From assembly GCA_035310015.1 (NCBI GenBank), contig DATGEO010000072.1, forward strand, positions 1 to 22,876: a stretch of DNA of 22,876 nucleotides, in the 5' to 3' direction. Below the pieces are notes generated by a model, which searched no databases, had not been told where the DNA came from, and worked only from the letters and a program-made list of their open reading frames with translations. Below, in pieces: positions 1 to 6,603 of the stretch. A program made the position numbers and the translations under genes. Numbering within the stretch: position 1 is the first letter of the stretch; the number at the start of each line of letters is the position of its first letter. The DNA comes from DATGEO01 sp035310015 (lineage in GTDB: Bacteria > Chloroflexota > Dormibacteria > Dormibacterales > Dormibacteraceae).

Positions 1-1595
1 AGCGCCGCGGCGGTCGGAAGCGTTTTCGGCGCCGCGCTCTTCTTCGGCGGATGGACCTCGCGGGCGGGCGTGCGCTCCGGCAGCCCGGCGAGCGAGCGCG
101 CCCTGGCGATGCCGGCCTCCAGGCCGCCCAGCTCGTCGATCAGCTTGCGGTCGAGGGCCTGGCGGCCGGTCCACACCTTGCCCGCGGCCACCTGCTCGAC
201 GTCCGCGCGCGGCAGCTTGCGCGCACCCGCGACCAGCTCGAGAAACAGGCTGTACACGTGGTCGATCTGCGCCTGGACGATCTGCCGCTCCTCGGCCGAG
301 AACGGCCTCTCGTCGCTCTCGATCGTGGCGTGCCGGCCGAGCGCGATCGTTTCGCGGTTGGCCATCAGCTTCGACCAAAGGCCGCCGGTGACGAGCTTGC
401 CCGACAGCACGCCGATCGAGCCCGTGATCGTGCTGGGACGCGCGACGACCCAGCGTCCGGGCGCCGCGACCCAATAGCCGCCAGACGCCGCGACCGGACC
501 CATGACCACGACCAGCGGTTTGCTCTTCGCGATCACCTGGAGCGCCTGCCGCATCGCTTCGGAGGCGGTGGAGGAGCCGCCGCGCGAGTTCACGTAGAGC
601 ACGACCGCGGCCGCGCGGCGGTCGGCCGCGACCTGGCGTGCGACCTGGACGACGGTCAGGTCGCCGGCTCGCGCGTCGCCGACGAGCGGAACCTCGATGG
701 GCGGCTTGACCGGCGGCCGGCCGGAGCGCCCGTCGATGATCGTGCCCTCGATGCGCATGATCGCGACGTAGCGACCTCGTCCCAGCGCCGGCGCCGGGCG
801 GCGCAGCTTGCGCCGTGCCTGGTCCCACTCCGCGAGGGTTGCGCTTCGCCCGGCGCCAAGGTGCTCGGGCAGCTGCTCCTCTGCGATCACCGCGTCGACG
901 AGGCCGTTGGCCCGCGCCTGGTCGTCGGTGTACGGCGACCCGTCGACCAGCTGCTGGGCCGCCTGCCTGTCGACCTTGCGCGCACCGGCGATGGCGCTGA
1001 TCAGCTCGTCGTTCTGCGACGCGAGCAGCCAGCCGAGCTGCTCGCGCAGCTCGTCCGACATCTTCGACTTGGTCAGCGTGTCGGCGGCGGACTTGTACGG
1101 GGAGATCTGCACGAAGTCGGCCTGGATGCCGACCCGCGCGAGAGCCTGCGCCAGGAACAGGCCGGTGGCGGTGAAGCCGAGCGGCATGACCATGCCGGAG
1201 GGAAGAAGGCAGATCTCGTCGCATGCGCACGCGACGTAGTAGGTGGTGGTCGTGTAGACGGGCGCCCATGCCACGACGCGCTTGCCGGCCGCGCGCAGCT
1301 TGGCGACGAGCTCGCGCAGGTCCTGGGCGCCGGCCATCGTCAGCGGCACGGGCCGCAGGTGGAGGATCACGCCCTTGAAGCGCGGGTCGCGGCCGATCGC
1401 ATCGAAGCGATCGCCGAGCTCGCGGATGCTGAGACGGCCGCGGCTGAAGAAGCGCTGCCACCACTGCACCGGGGGATCCGGCAGCGCCGGCAGCTCCTCC
1501 TCGACCAGGAACGTCACGTAGTCGGGAGGCCGCCCGAGCGCCGCGCGCAGCGTCGCGGCCAGCCACGCCAGGTAGCGAAACGGGTACAGCAGCAT
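1..1595 (-). CDS. sppA: Signal peptide peptidase SppA, two-domain S49 family (3' end beyond window)
   Basis: Membrane-associated serine peptidase that degrades leftover signal peptides and other membrane-embedded peptides. The reading frame is open from ATG at 1595 to the left edge (531 complete codons), so the C-terminus is missing. The double-length layout matches the 67K-type SppA with two tandem S49 domains. The Lys-Ser dyad is visible: K168 in SPYKSA (first domain) and S345 in the GGSSTASE motif (second domain), the latter matching the family pattern SPGGSxxASE. Residues about 1-20 are hydrophobic and basic and could be a membrane anchor. It follows isocitrate lyase on the same strand with a 31-base gap. 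A TAGCAT hexamer at 1608-1613 lies 12 nt before the start, so it may have its own promoter. Both catalytic residues are kept, so an active enzyme is likely. Confidence 0.9.
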   Translation of the reverse strand, partial: MLLYPFRYLAWLAATLRAALGRPPDYVTFLVEEELPALPDPPVQWWQRFFSRGRLSIRELGDRFDAIGRDPRFKGVILHLRPVPLTMAGAQDLRELVAKLRAAGKRVVAWAPVYTTTTYYVACACDEICLLPSGMVMPLGFTATGLFLAQALARVGIQADFVQISPYKSAADTLTKSKMSDELREQLGWLLASQNDELISAIAGARKVDRQAAQQLVDGSPYTDDQARANGLVDAVIAEEQLPEHLGAGRSATLAEWDQARRKLRRPAPALGRGRYVAIMRIEGTIIDGRSGRPPVKPPIEVPLVGDARAGDLTVVQVARQVAADRRAAAVVLYVNSRGGSSTASEAMRQALQVIAKSKPLVVVMGPVAASGGYWVAAPGRWVVARPSTITGSIGVLSGKLVTGGLWSKLMANRETIALGRHATIESDERPFSAEERQIVQAQIDHVYSLFLELVAGARKLPRADVEQVAAGKVWTGRQALDRKLIDELGGLEAGIARARSLAGLPERTPAREVHPPKKSAAPKTLPTAAA

Positions 1596-1607
1596 CCCCG
1601 GCGGGGA

Positions 1608-1613
1608 ATGCTA
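1608..1613 (-). promoter_or_regulatory. Possible -10 box of sppA
   Basis: TAGCAT on the minus strand, 12 nt before the sppA ATG. It matches the TANNNT pattern seen ahead of many genes here. A CCCCGCCGGGG dyad lies between it and the start. The spacing is longer than the usual 6-8 nt, so support is weak. Confidence 0.3.
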
Positions 1614-1626
1614 CGTGCCCGCGCTG

Positions 1627-2754
1627 CTACACGACCTTGGACATCTCCAGGTGCTCGTCCAGGTCTTCGCTCAGGCGGGTCGCGCCGTAAAGGTGACCCA
1701 CGTGCTGGTGGTACGGCACGCCGGAGAATTCGTGATGGCTCCGGGTCGGGATGTCGACACCGTCGGCCCACTCCTTCCGCTGCAGGGCGATGTAGCCGTC
1801 CTGCTTGTCCTTCTTCAGGTCGTTGAGCAGCATCGACATGCCGTATCCGGCCGCGTGCTGCAGCGCGAGCGTGATGAAGATGAAGCCGACGCCGAGCTCA
1901 CCGAGGTCGTCCCAGGTGATCGGGTCCTTCTCGTTCTGCCACTTGAACGAAGACGAGTAGTTGTACGCGAACCTCGCCTCCGGAAAGCGCTTGCGGATCT
2001 CGGAGCAGAACTGCTCCGTCGGCCCGCGTCCCGCGGTCGGGAACTCGCACCACAGGAGGTCGGGCACGCCGCTGTCCATGTAGCGCAGGCCGCGCTCGAT
2101 GGCCAGCTCGATGCCGCGCTTGCTCTCGGGCGCCTCGGTCGCGGACACGCCGTCGGTGCGGGCGATGATCACGAAATCCTTGTGGCCGAGGTCGTCCGCG
2201 GCGGCGCGCATCATGCGCAGCTTGCCGACGAACTCTTCCGCCGGGATGAGCGCCTTGCCGGCGATGTGGCCGCAGCGCTTGGGCATGACCTGGTCTTCGA
2301 TGTGCGCGGCGGCGACGCCCGCACGGACGTACAGGTCGGTCGTGCGCTGGACGTTGAAGATGTTGCCGTAGCCCGCGTCCATGTCGACGACGACCGGAGG
2401 GATCTCGAGGTGGACGGGCTTGACGCCCTTTTCGGGGTCGCCCATGGCCATCGTCAGCTGGAACTTGCGCAGCGCGGCCACGGTGCGGCGCGCGCCGTCG
2501 GCGATCTCCACCGACGAGTAGAGGTCCATGTCGGTCGTGCCCAGATGCCCGATCGCAAACGAGTAGCCCGAGAAGTAGACCGCGTCGAAGCCGTGGTACA
2601 TGACCAGCTCGGCGCCGAGCGGGTCGTACACGCCCGGGCCGAAGACGTAGGGCTTCGTGGCCAGCTGCTTGCGCAGCCGCCGGGATGGATCCTCGTTGCG
2701 AGAAGCCGGCACCTTGAATCCCTCGGGAAGGAGGGCGGACGCGACTAATTCCAT
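1627..2754 (-). CDS. aceA: Isocitrate lyase (short variant, ICL/PEP mutase superfamily)
   Basis: Expected to split isocitrate into glyoxylate and succinate in the cytoplasmic glyoxylate shunt. The 375-aa protein has the Mg-binding VDMDAGYGN motif (about 123-131), the catalytic loop PKRCGH with C161, and downstream CGHxxGKxLIP, which fits isocitrate lyase better than methylisocitrate lyase (CGHRPNK type). WCEF and AYNYSSSFKW correspond to the WCET and NCSPSFNW blocks of classical enzymes but are altered. The protein is shorter than the usual 420-430 aa or more. A strong GGAGG precedes ATG 2754 by 8 nt. It follows a 34-aa Cys-rich peptide gene and a LysR gene on the same strand. No malate synthase is in the window. 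Methylisocitrate lyase or another C-C lyase of the superfamily remains possible. Confidence 0.8.
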   Translation of the reverse strand: MELVASALLPEGFKVPASRNEDPSRRLRKQLATKPYVFGPGVYDPLGAELVMYHGFDAVYFSGYSFAIGHLGTTDMDLYSSVEIADGARRTVAALRKFQLTMAMGDPEKGVKPVHLEIPPVVVDMDAGYGNIFNVQRTTDLYVRAGVAAAHIEDQVMPKRCGHIAGKALIPAEEFVGKLRMMRAAADDLGHKDFVIIARTDGVSATEAPESKRGIELAIERGLRYMDSGVPDLLWCEFPTAGRGPTEQFCSEIRKRFPEARFAYNYSSSFKWQNEKDPITWDDLGELGVGFIFITLALQHAAGYGMSMLLNDLKKDKQDGYIALQRKEWADGVDIPTRSHHEFSGVPYHQHVGHLYGATRLSEDLDEHLEMSKVV

Positions 2755-2800
2755 GGATGAAACCTCCAGCTCAGATTGCTAACGCTGGTACCGGACGGTT

Positions 2801-2905
2801 CTACTCGTTCTCGTGGTCGCAGTTGCAGGGGTCGGGGCACTCGCATTCGTGAACGGACGGCTCGCCGGGTGCGTCGACGTCGAGGGTCTGCTCGGTCGTT
2901 TCCAT
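2801..2905 (-). CDS. 34-residue acidic Cys-rich micropeptide
   Basis: Small ORF from ATG 2905 to TAG 2801. The product is very acidic and has four Cys in a tight CECPDPCNCDH cluster (residues 21-31, spacing C-x-C-x3-C-x-C followed by His), which could bind a metal ion or act in redox chemistry. There is no Shine-Dalgarno. Instead a -35 TTGACT (2942 to 2937) and a TAGCGT (2919 to 2914), 17 nt apart, put the predicted transcript start almost on the ATG, so a leaderless mRNA is likely. It ends 46 nt before isocitrate lyase on the same strand, so the two may share a transcript. I recognise no family. What supports it as a gene is the Cys pattern, the promoter placement and the operon position. 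It could still be a leader peptide or a chance ORF. Confidence 0.55.
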   Translation of the reverse strand: METTEQTLDVDAPGEPSVHECECPDPCNCDHENE

Positions 2906-2913
2906 GCGAACGG

Positions 2914-2942
2914 ACGCTACGCGCTGTGCGCCCATCAGTCAA
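2914..2942 (-). promoter_or_regulatory. Promoter of the Cys-rich peptide / isocitrate lyase unit
   Basis: On the minus strand, TTGACT (5/6 to TTGACA) at 2942-2937, a 17-nt spacer, then TAGCGT (TANNNT type) at 2919-2914, followed 8 nt later by ATG 2905. The -35 hexamer overlaps one arm of the palindrome at 2939-2956, so a protein bound there would block the promoter. Confidence 0.5.
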
Positions 2943-2956
2943 ATCAATTGATTTGA
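2939..2956. promoter_or_regulatory. 18-bp perfect palindrome, probable operator
   Basis: TCAAATCAATTGATTTGA is its own reverse complement and is an AT-rich island in very GC-rich DNA. It lies between the LysR stop and the micropeptide/isocitrate lyase unit and overlaps the predicted -35. It contains two symmetric T-N11-A frames (2939/2951 and 2944/2956), the general shape of LysR-family sites, and the LysR gene is adjacent. Which regulator binds is inference. Confidence 0.6.
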
Positions 2957-2975
2957 TCTGATAGATAGAGCCGCT

Positions 2976-3914
2976 CTATATCAGCCTCGGCAGCTGGTAC
3001 GCCGTCAGGATGCCCAGGAAGGCCGCGACCACACCCTGCGGGCTGCCGGCGTCCCTACGCCGGAAGGCGGCGATCGAGTTGTACATCGACGGTGCGTCCC
3101 TGACCTTCACGCGGCTCAGGTCATGGGCGGCGACCTCGCGGACGACCGCCGTGGCCGGCAGCAGAGCGACGCCGAGTCCGCGCTCGACCATCTTCTTTGC
3201 CGCCTCGATCGAGTCGAGCTCCATGTAGTGCTTCAGGCGCACGCCCGCGGCGGCGAACGCCGAGTGCGTGATCTCGTAGTAGCTCGACGTGCGGTCGAAC
3301 ATGATCAACTTCTCATTGGTCACGTCGGCCATCGTCACGGTGCGTCGCTTCACGAAGGCGTGGTCCGGCGCGCAAACGAGCACGAGCTCCTCTTTGTGAA
3401 AGGGCCGGATCTCGAGCTCCGGGTGCTGGATCACACGGCCGAGCCCGATCTGCACCTCGTCCCGCAGCACCAGCGTCACCAGGTCCTCGGAGTGGCCGGT
3501 GCGCACCGACACCTCGACGCGGGGATGCATCGCGACGAAGCGCTCCAGCAGCTCGGGCAGGAGGTAGGTGCTCACCGCCGGCGCGGCCGCCAGCATTAGG
3601 TGGCCGGCCGAAGCGGTCATCACCTGGTCCAGGGCGTCGCGGCCTTCGACCAGCGCGCGCATCGCGCGCTCCGCGTACGGAACCCACGCGTGCCCGGCCT
3701 CGGTCAGGCGCATGCCGCGCGGCGTGCGCAGGAAGAGCTTCACCCCCAGCTCGTTCTCCAGCGCGTGCAGGCGCGCGGTCAGGGTCGGCTGGGTGATGAA
3801 CAGCGCCTCCGCCGCCCGACTGACGCTCCCGCGCCGCGCCACCTCGAGAAAGCCCTCGACGTGCAGCAGCTGAAACCCGCCAACCCTGCCGTTACGTGAT
3901 TCGTCTATGGACAC
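2976..3914 (-). CDS. LysR-family transcriptional regulator
   Basis: 312-aa DNA-binding regulator. The N-terminal winged helix-turn-helix is clear (about residues 17-75: GSVSRAAEALFITQPTLTAR, then LGVKLFLRTPRGMRLTEAG). A periplasmic-binding-like effector domain follows (about 95-300). The GTG start at 3914 has a TAGAAT box at 3929-3934, 14 nt upstream. The family N-terminus usually begins 5-12 residues before the first helix, which fits this start. It is encoded on the same strand just upstream of the micropeptide and isocitrate lyase, with an operator-like palindrome in between, so control of acetate or fatty-acid carbon use is a reasonable guess. The effector is unknown. TCTATCTAT at its promoter recurs inverted (2961-2969) just past its stop. 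Confidence 0.9.
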   Translation of the reverse strand: MSIDESRNGRVGGFQLLHVEGFLEVARRGSVSRAAEALFITQPTLTARLHALENELGVKLFLRTPRGMRLTEAGHAWVPYAERAMRALVEGRDALDQVMTASAGHLMLAAAPAVSTYLLPELLERFVAMHPRVEVSVRTGHSEDLVTLVLRDEVQIGLGRVIQHPELEIRPFHKEELVLVCAPDHAFVKRRTVTMADVTNEKLIMFDRTSSYYEITHSAFAAAGVRLKHYMELDSIEAAKKMVERGLGVALLPATAVVREVAAHDLSRVKVRDAPSMYNSIAAFRRRDAGSPQGVVAAFLGILTAYQLPRLI

Positions 3915-3928
3915 CGCCGTCCATTGGC

Positions 3929-3934
3929 ATTCTA
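3929..3934 (-). promoter_or_regulatory. -10 box of the LysR gene
   Basis: TAGAAT (5/6 to TATAAT) on the minus strand, 14 nt before the GTG start, giving a very short leader. No convincing -35 hexamer is seen 16-18 nt upstream. The rest of 3935-4037 holds no gene that I can support. Confidence 0.45.
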
Positions 3935-4037
3935 TCTATGGCCGGCACACGGCATCGCGCATGGGGCTCGGTCTCGGGACCGACGCCGCGGATGTGATAG
4001 ACAGCTCAACAAATCTCATGCGCGGCGCCCGCGTCGC

Positions 4038-4352
4038 CTAGGGACCTGGCGGCCAGGACGGCGGGTCGAAGCCCACGTTGGGCAGGCTTCCGGTCCGCCA
4101 GTAGACGCCGCGGCGGCGCTGCATGAGCTCCTCGTCGACGAGGAGGCGTCGGAGGGTCGCGAAATCCTCGTGTCTTCGCCCCAGGATGCCGTTGACCTCA
4201 GCCTCGGTGTAACGGCGGCCCGGCTGGAACTCTTCGGCCAGCCAGCGAAGGACGACGAGAAGCTTCCTGTGCTGCGCTGGAACCGCGGTCAGCCTTCCGG
4301 CCTCGACGAAGGTTGCCAGGATGTCGTCGTCGGAACGGCGGCGTCTACGCAC
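4038..4352 (-). CDS. DUF2087 domain protein
   Basis: 104-aa protein matching the DUF2087 pattern: a basic start, then RKLLVVLRWLAEEFQPGRRY, TEAEVNGIL and HEDFATLRRLLVDEELM, ending RRGVYWR. The family is a small winged-helix-like domain, found alone or fused to transcriptional regulators. A nucleic-acid role is suspected but not established. The GTG start at 4352 overlaps the end of the DUF1684 gene by 8 nt (GTGCGTAG holds both start and stop), implying translational coupling. No membrane segment or catalytic motif is visible. Confidence 0.8.
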   Translation of the reverse strand: MRRRRRSDDDILATFVEAGRLTAVPAQHRKLLVVLRWLAEEFQPGRRYTEAEVNGILGRRHEDFATLRRLLVDEELMQRRRGVYWRTGSLPNVGFDPPSWPPGP

Positions 4353-4986
4353 CTCGCGGCTTGTACATCTTCTCGCCGGCGCGCACGGCGACCTTGAGCG
4401 TGTTCTCGGGCGGAGCGAGCGGGCAGGCCCACCGCGGGCTGTATACGCACGACGGGTTGTAGGCGTAGTTGAAGTCGATCGTCACGTCCCGGGAGCCGGT
4501 CCTGAGCTCGAGCACCAGACCGTCGGTGTTCTTGGCGGTGTCGAAGAGGTAGCGCCCGCCGCCGTACGTTTCGTGGCCCGAGGTCGCGTCCTTGAAAGGC
4601 ACGAAGAGGCCGCCCGCATACTGCTGAAGGCTCAGCACGGTGAGCTCGCACCGCTCGCCGCCGAGCTCGAACACGAGCCGGCCGGCGCGCCGGTAGTGAA
4701 CCTCGCCGTCCGCTCCGCCGGTGTCGATGACCAGGTCGTCGCCGGGTCCGTCCTCGAACCGCGCCTGGACGCGATAGGCGGGGTCGGGCGCGAAGTAGGC
4801 GAGGGCGTTGAACGCCGCGCGCTGGTCCGGCTCGATGGGGGATTGGGGGTGCGACTTGAACAGCTCGTCCCGCCGGCGACGAAATTCTTCAAGCGCTTCC
4901 GGACCGCCGATGTGGTGCAGATCGTCGACCCGGTAGAGGTCGCCGGCCCGGCGGCGCCAGTCGACCAGGTCGAGCAGGTTCTGCAC
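4345..4986 (-). CDS. DUF1684 family protein
   Basis: 213-aa soluble protein. It shows the family landmarks in order: WRR near the start, FRRRRDELFKSHPQSPI, ALAYFAPDPAYRVQARF, the LFVPFKDATSGHETYGGGRYL block (about 137-157), then DFNYAYNPSCVYSPRWACPLAPPEN and a final AGEK. The family's biochemical role is not established. The Cys residues in the C-terminal NPSCxY and ACPL parts are typical. GTG 4986 is preceded by TACGCT with a 6-nt gap, so the mRNA is probably leaderless. It diverges from the Trm112 gene over only 25 bp and is coupled to the DUF2087 gene downstream. Confidence 0.87.
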   Translation of the reverse strand: MQNLLDLVDWRRRAGDLYRVDDLHHIGGPEALEEFRRRRDELFKSHPQSPIEPDQRAAFNALAYFAPDPAYRVQARFEDGPGDDLVIDTGGADGEVHYRRAGRLVFELGGERCELTVLSLQQYAGGLFVPFKDATSGHETYGGGRYLFDTAKNTDGLVLELRTGSRDVTIDFNYAYNPSCVYSPRWACPLAPPENTLKVAVRAGEKMYKPRGA

Positions 4987-4992
4987 ACGGGC

Positions 4993-5005
4993 AGCGTACT
5001 AAGAT
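4993..5005. promoter_or_regulatory. Back-to-back divergent -10 boxes
   Basis: Minus-strand TACGCT (4998 to 4993) sits 6 nt before GTG 4986. Plus-strand TAAGAT (5000-5005) sits 6 nt before GTG 5012. One base separates the two boxes, so each polymerase must read its -35 region inside the other gene's coding sequence and the two promoters should compete. Confidence 0.5.
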
Positions 5006-5011
5006 CGGCGG

Positions 5012-5191
5012 GTGATATCGCAAGAGCTCCTCGAGATCCTGGCCTGTCCCAAGTGCCACACCAAGATCGAGTTCCGCGAACCGGACAAGCTGCGCTGCCC
5101 GAATTGCAAAGTCCTCTACCCGATCGTCGACGGCATCCCCGTGATGCTGATCGAGGAGGGCAAGCCCGAAACGGAGAGCGAGTCGAGCTAG
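5012..5191 (+). CDS. Trm112 family (UPF0434/YcaR-like) zinc protein
   Basis: 59-aa protein starting at GTG 5012. It has the complete Trm112 pattern: LLEILACPKCHTKIEF (first CxxC, about residues 12-15), LRCPNCKVLYPIVDGIPVML (second CxxC, about 31-34) and a short acidic tail. In eukaryotes and archaea Trm112 activates methyltransferases. The bacterial homologues are small, often near lipid A or methyltransferase genes, and mostly uncharacterised. TAAGAT lies 6 nt before the start with no Shine-Dalgarno, so the mRNA is probably leaderless. It diverges from the DUF1684 gene and converges on the MarP gene. Confidence 0.88.
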   Translation: MISQELLEILACPKCHTKIEFREPDKLRCPNCKVLYPIVDGIPVMLIEEGKPETESESS

Positions 5192-5198
5192 CCCGACT

Positions 5199-6383
5199 CT
5201 AGGCGGCGCAGTTGTAGCTCAGGGTGTTGACCGTGCTCGTGCTCGCGCGTCCGCGGTCGATGTCCGCGCTGATCTGATCATCGGTCAGCGCATAGGCCTG
5301 GCCCGGATCGCTGGCCGAGGTGGCGAACACCACGCCCAGCACGCGGCCTTGAAGGTCGACGATCGGCCCGCCTGAGTTGCCCGGCCGGACGATCGACTGC
5401 AGGACGAAGATCTGCCTCGTGACCAGGTTCTCGCTGTAGATGTCGCGCCCTTCTGCGTCCACCGCGCCGTCGATCACCGCCGGCTCGACACGCTCCTGGC
5501 CGCCGCCCGGGTACCCGATCACGGCGCCGTCGGTGCCACGCGCCCCGGCGGCGAAGTCGAGCGCCGGCCCGGCGTAGCCGGTGGCGCGCAGGATGGCGAT
5601 GTCGACCTCGGGGTCGAAGTAGACGACGCTGGCGGGCAGCACCGTTCCGTCCTGTGTCTCGATGCGGTGGTCGGTGGTCCCCGAAACGACGTGCGCGTTC
5701 GTGACGATCAGGCTGTTGCCGATCGGAAATCCGCTGCCCGTCACCAGCCCGCCGCAGCCCGAGCCCACGACCTTCACGGTCAACACCGCCGCTTGCTGCA
5801 CGCCGGGAGTGTTGACGCTGGTCGGAATCGGCAGCGCACCAGGCAGCGTCGGCTCCAGGCCCGCGAAAACCGGCGGGAACGAAACGCCGGCGAGGATGCT
5901 CTCCACCCGGGTTAGAAACCCGGGCGGCCTCGGTGCCACGGTGTCGAGTGCGTGGAGAACCGTCGACCTCTGCAGCTGGTAGGCGAGCTCGGGGCTCGGG
6001 CCGCGGGAGAAGGTGAGGCCGAGAAACCAGCACATCGCGAGCACCGCGATCGCCGAGAGGCCTGCCCCCAGCATGGAGTCGGTGCGGCTGTGTATCCGCT
6101 CCTTGAGGATGCGGTTGCGAATCGGCTGGCCGACGGCGAAGCCGACGCTAGATCCGAGGCTGCCGCCGATGATCAGCACCAGCACCGCGCCCAGCGGCCG
6201 CGCCATGGGGTTGGTGATCCCGAGGTAGTCCAGCAGCGGCTGTGCAGCGGCAGCCCCGATCACGACTCCGAGCAGTAGGCCCATGTACTGGGCCAGCGAA
6301 AGCCAGAAGCCGCGGCTGAAGCCGTTCGCCACGCCGACGATGGCGGCTCCGACGATGACGAGGTCGATCAGGTTCAGGCCTAT
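5199..6383 (-). CDS. marP: MarP-like membrane serine protease (CvpA + trypsin domains)
   Basis: Periplasm-facing protease like mycobacterial MarP, which protects cytoplasmic pH under acid and oxidative stress. An N-terminal CvpA-like domain with about four TM helices is followed by a chymotrypsin-like domain with H231 (TNAHVV), D261 (DPEVDIAIL) and S337 (PGNSGGP). C210 and C392 sit where MarP has its regulatory disulfide. The first canonical start is GTG 6332, but the family's first helix begins upstream: in-frame codons give GLNLIDLVIVGAAIVG. No ATG, GTG or TTG exists there. An in-frame TAA sits at 6395-6393. I place the start at ATA 6383 because TAATCT ends 6 nt before it; CTG 6377 is the alternative. 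The resulting 394 aa is close to mycobacterial MarP (about 397). It follows the coxB-coxA transcript on the same strand. Confidence 0.88.
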   Translation of the reverse strand: MGLNLIDLVIVGAAIVGVANGFSRGFWLSLAQYMGLLLGVVIGAAAAQPLLDYLGITNPMARPLGAVLVLIIGGSLGSSVGFAVGQPIRNRILKERIHSRTDSMLGAGLSAIAVLAMCWFLGLTFSRGPSPELAYQLQRSTVLHALDTVAPRPPGFLTRVESILAGVSFPPVFAGLEPTLPGALPIPTSVNTPGVQQAAVLTVKVVGSGCGGLVTGSGFPIGNSLIVTNAHVVSGTTDHRIETQDGTVLPASVVYFDPEVDIAILRATGYAGPALDFAAGARGTDGAVIGYPGGGQERVEPAVIDGAVDAEGRDIYSENLVTRQIFVLQSIVRPGNSGGPIVDLQGRVLGVVFATSASDPGQAYALTDDQISADIDRGRASTSTVNTLSYNCAA

Positions 6384-6389
6384 GCGAAG

Positions 6390-6395
6390 AGATTA
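6390..6395 (-). promoter_or_regulatory. -10 box of the MarP gene
   Basis: TAATCT on the minus strand, 6 nt before the ATA codon at 6383. The identical hexamer with the same 6-nt gap precedes GTG 22361. This is the main support for the unusual start. The TAA of this box is also the in-frame stop that bounds the ORF. Confidence 0.4.
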
Positions 6396-6423
6396 CGCAG
6401 AAGGCCGCCTGACTACTCGGTTT

Positions 6424-6603
6424 CTAGTGATGCGACTCCGTGTGCTCAGGTTCGGGCGGCGGCTCGAGCATGCCGGAGGCCGCGCGGTTGCGCGCGTCGC
6501 CTCGAAGCACCCACCATCCAAGTCCCGCGACGCCGAGTCCGGCGACGAGAAATGTGATGCTCATGAAGAGCCACGCGCTGACCCATTCGCCCGCGAGGAA
6601 CAT
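6424..6603 (-). CDS. 59-aa single-TM protein in cox operon (possible small oxidase subunit)
   Basis: ATG 6603 overlaps the coxA stop by one base (TGATG), so it is translated with coxA. The 59-residue product starts MFLAGEWVSAWLF and has one hydrophobic stretch (about residues 9-33, including VAGLGVAGLGWW), a short basic WVLRGDARNR turn and a Pro/Glu/His tail ending HTESHH. Size and position resemble the one-helix accessory subunits of bacterial haem-copper oxidases. I recognise no specific family, so the role is inferred from context. The His-rich end could bind metal. Confidence 0.75.
   Translation of the reverse strand: MFLAGEWVSAWLFMSITFLVAGLGVAGLGWWVLRGDARNRAASGMLEPPPEPEHTESHH

Noticed and set aside
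51..1826. 591-aa plus-strand ORF
   Set aside because: Antisense to the clear SppA frame; its composition is Arg/Ala/Gly-rich with no recognisable motif.
1615..2748. 377-aa plus-strand ORF
   Set aside because: Mirror of isocitrate lyase on the other strand, a GC-rich shadow frame.
2745..2942. 65-aa minus-strand ORF upstream of isocitrate lyase
   Set aside because: Arg-rich random-looking product; the Cys-rich frame in the same place has better promoter placement and residue pattern.
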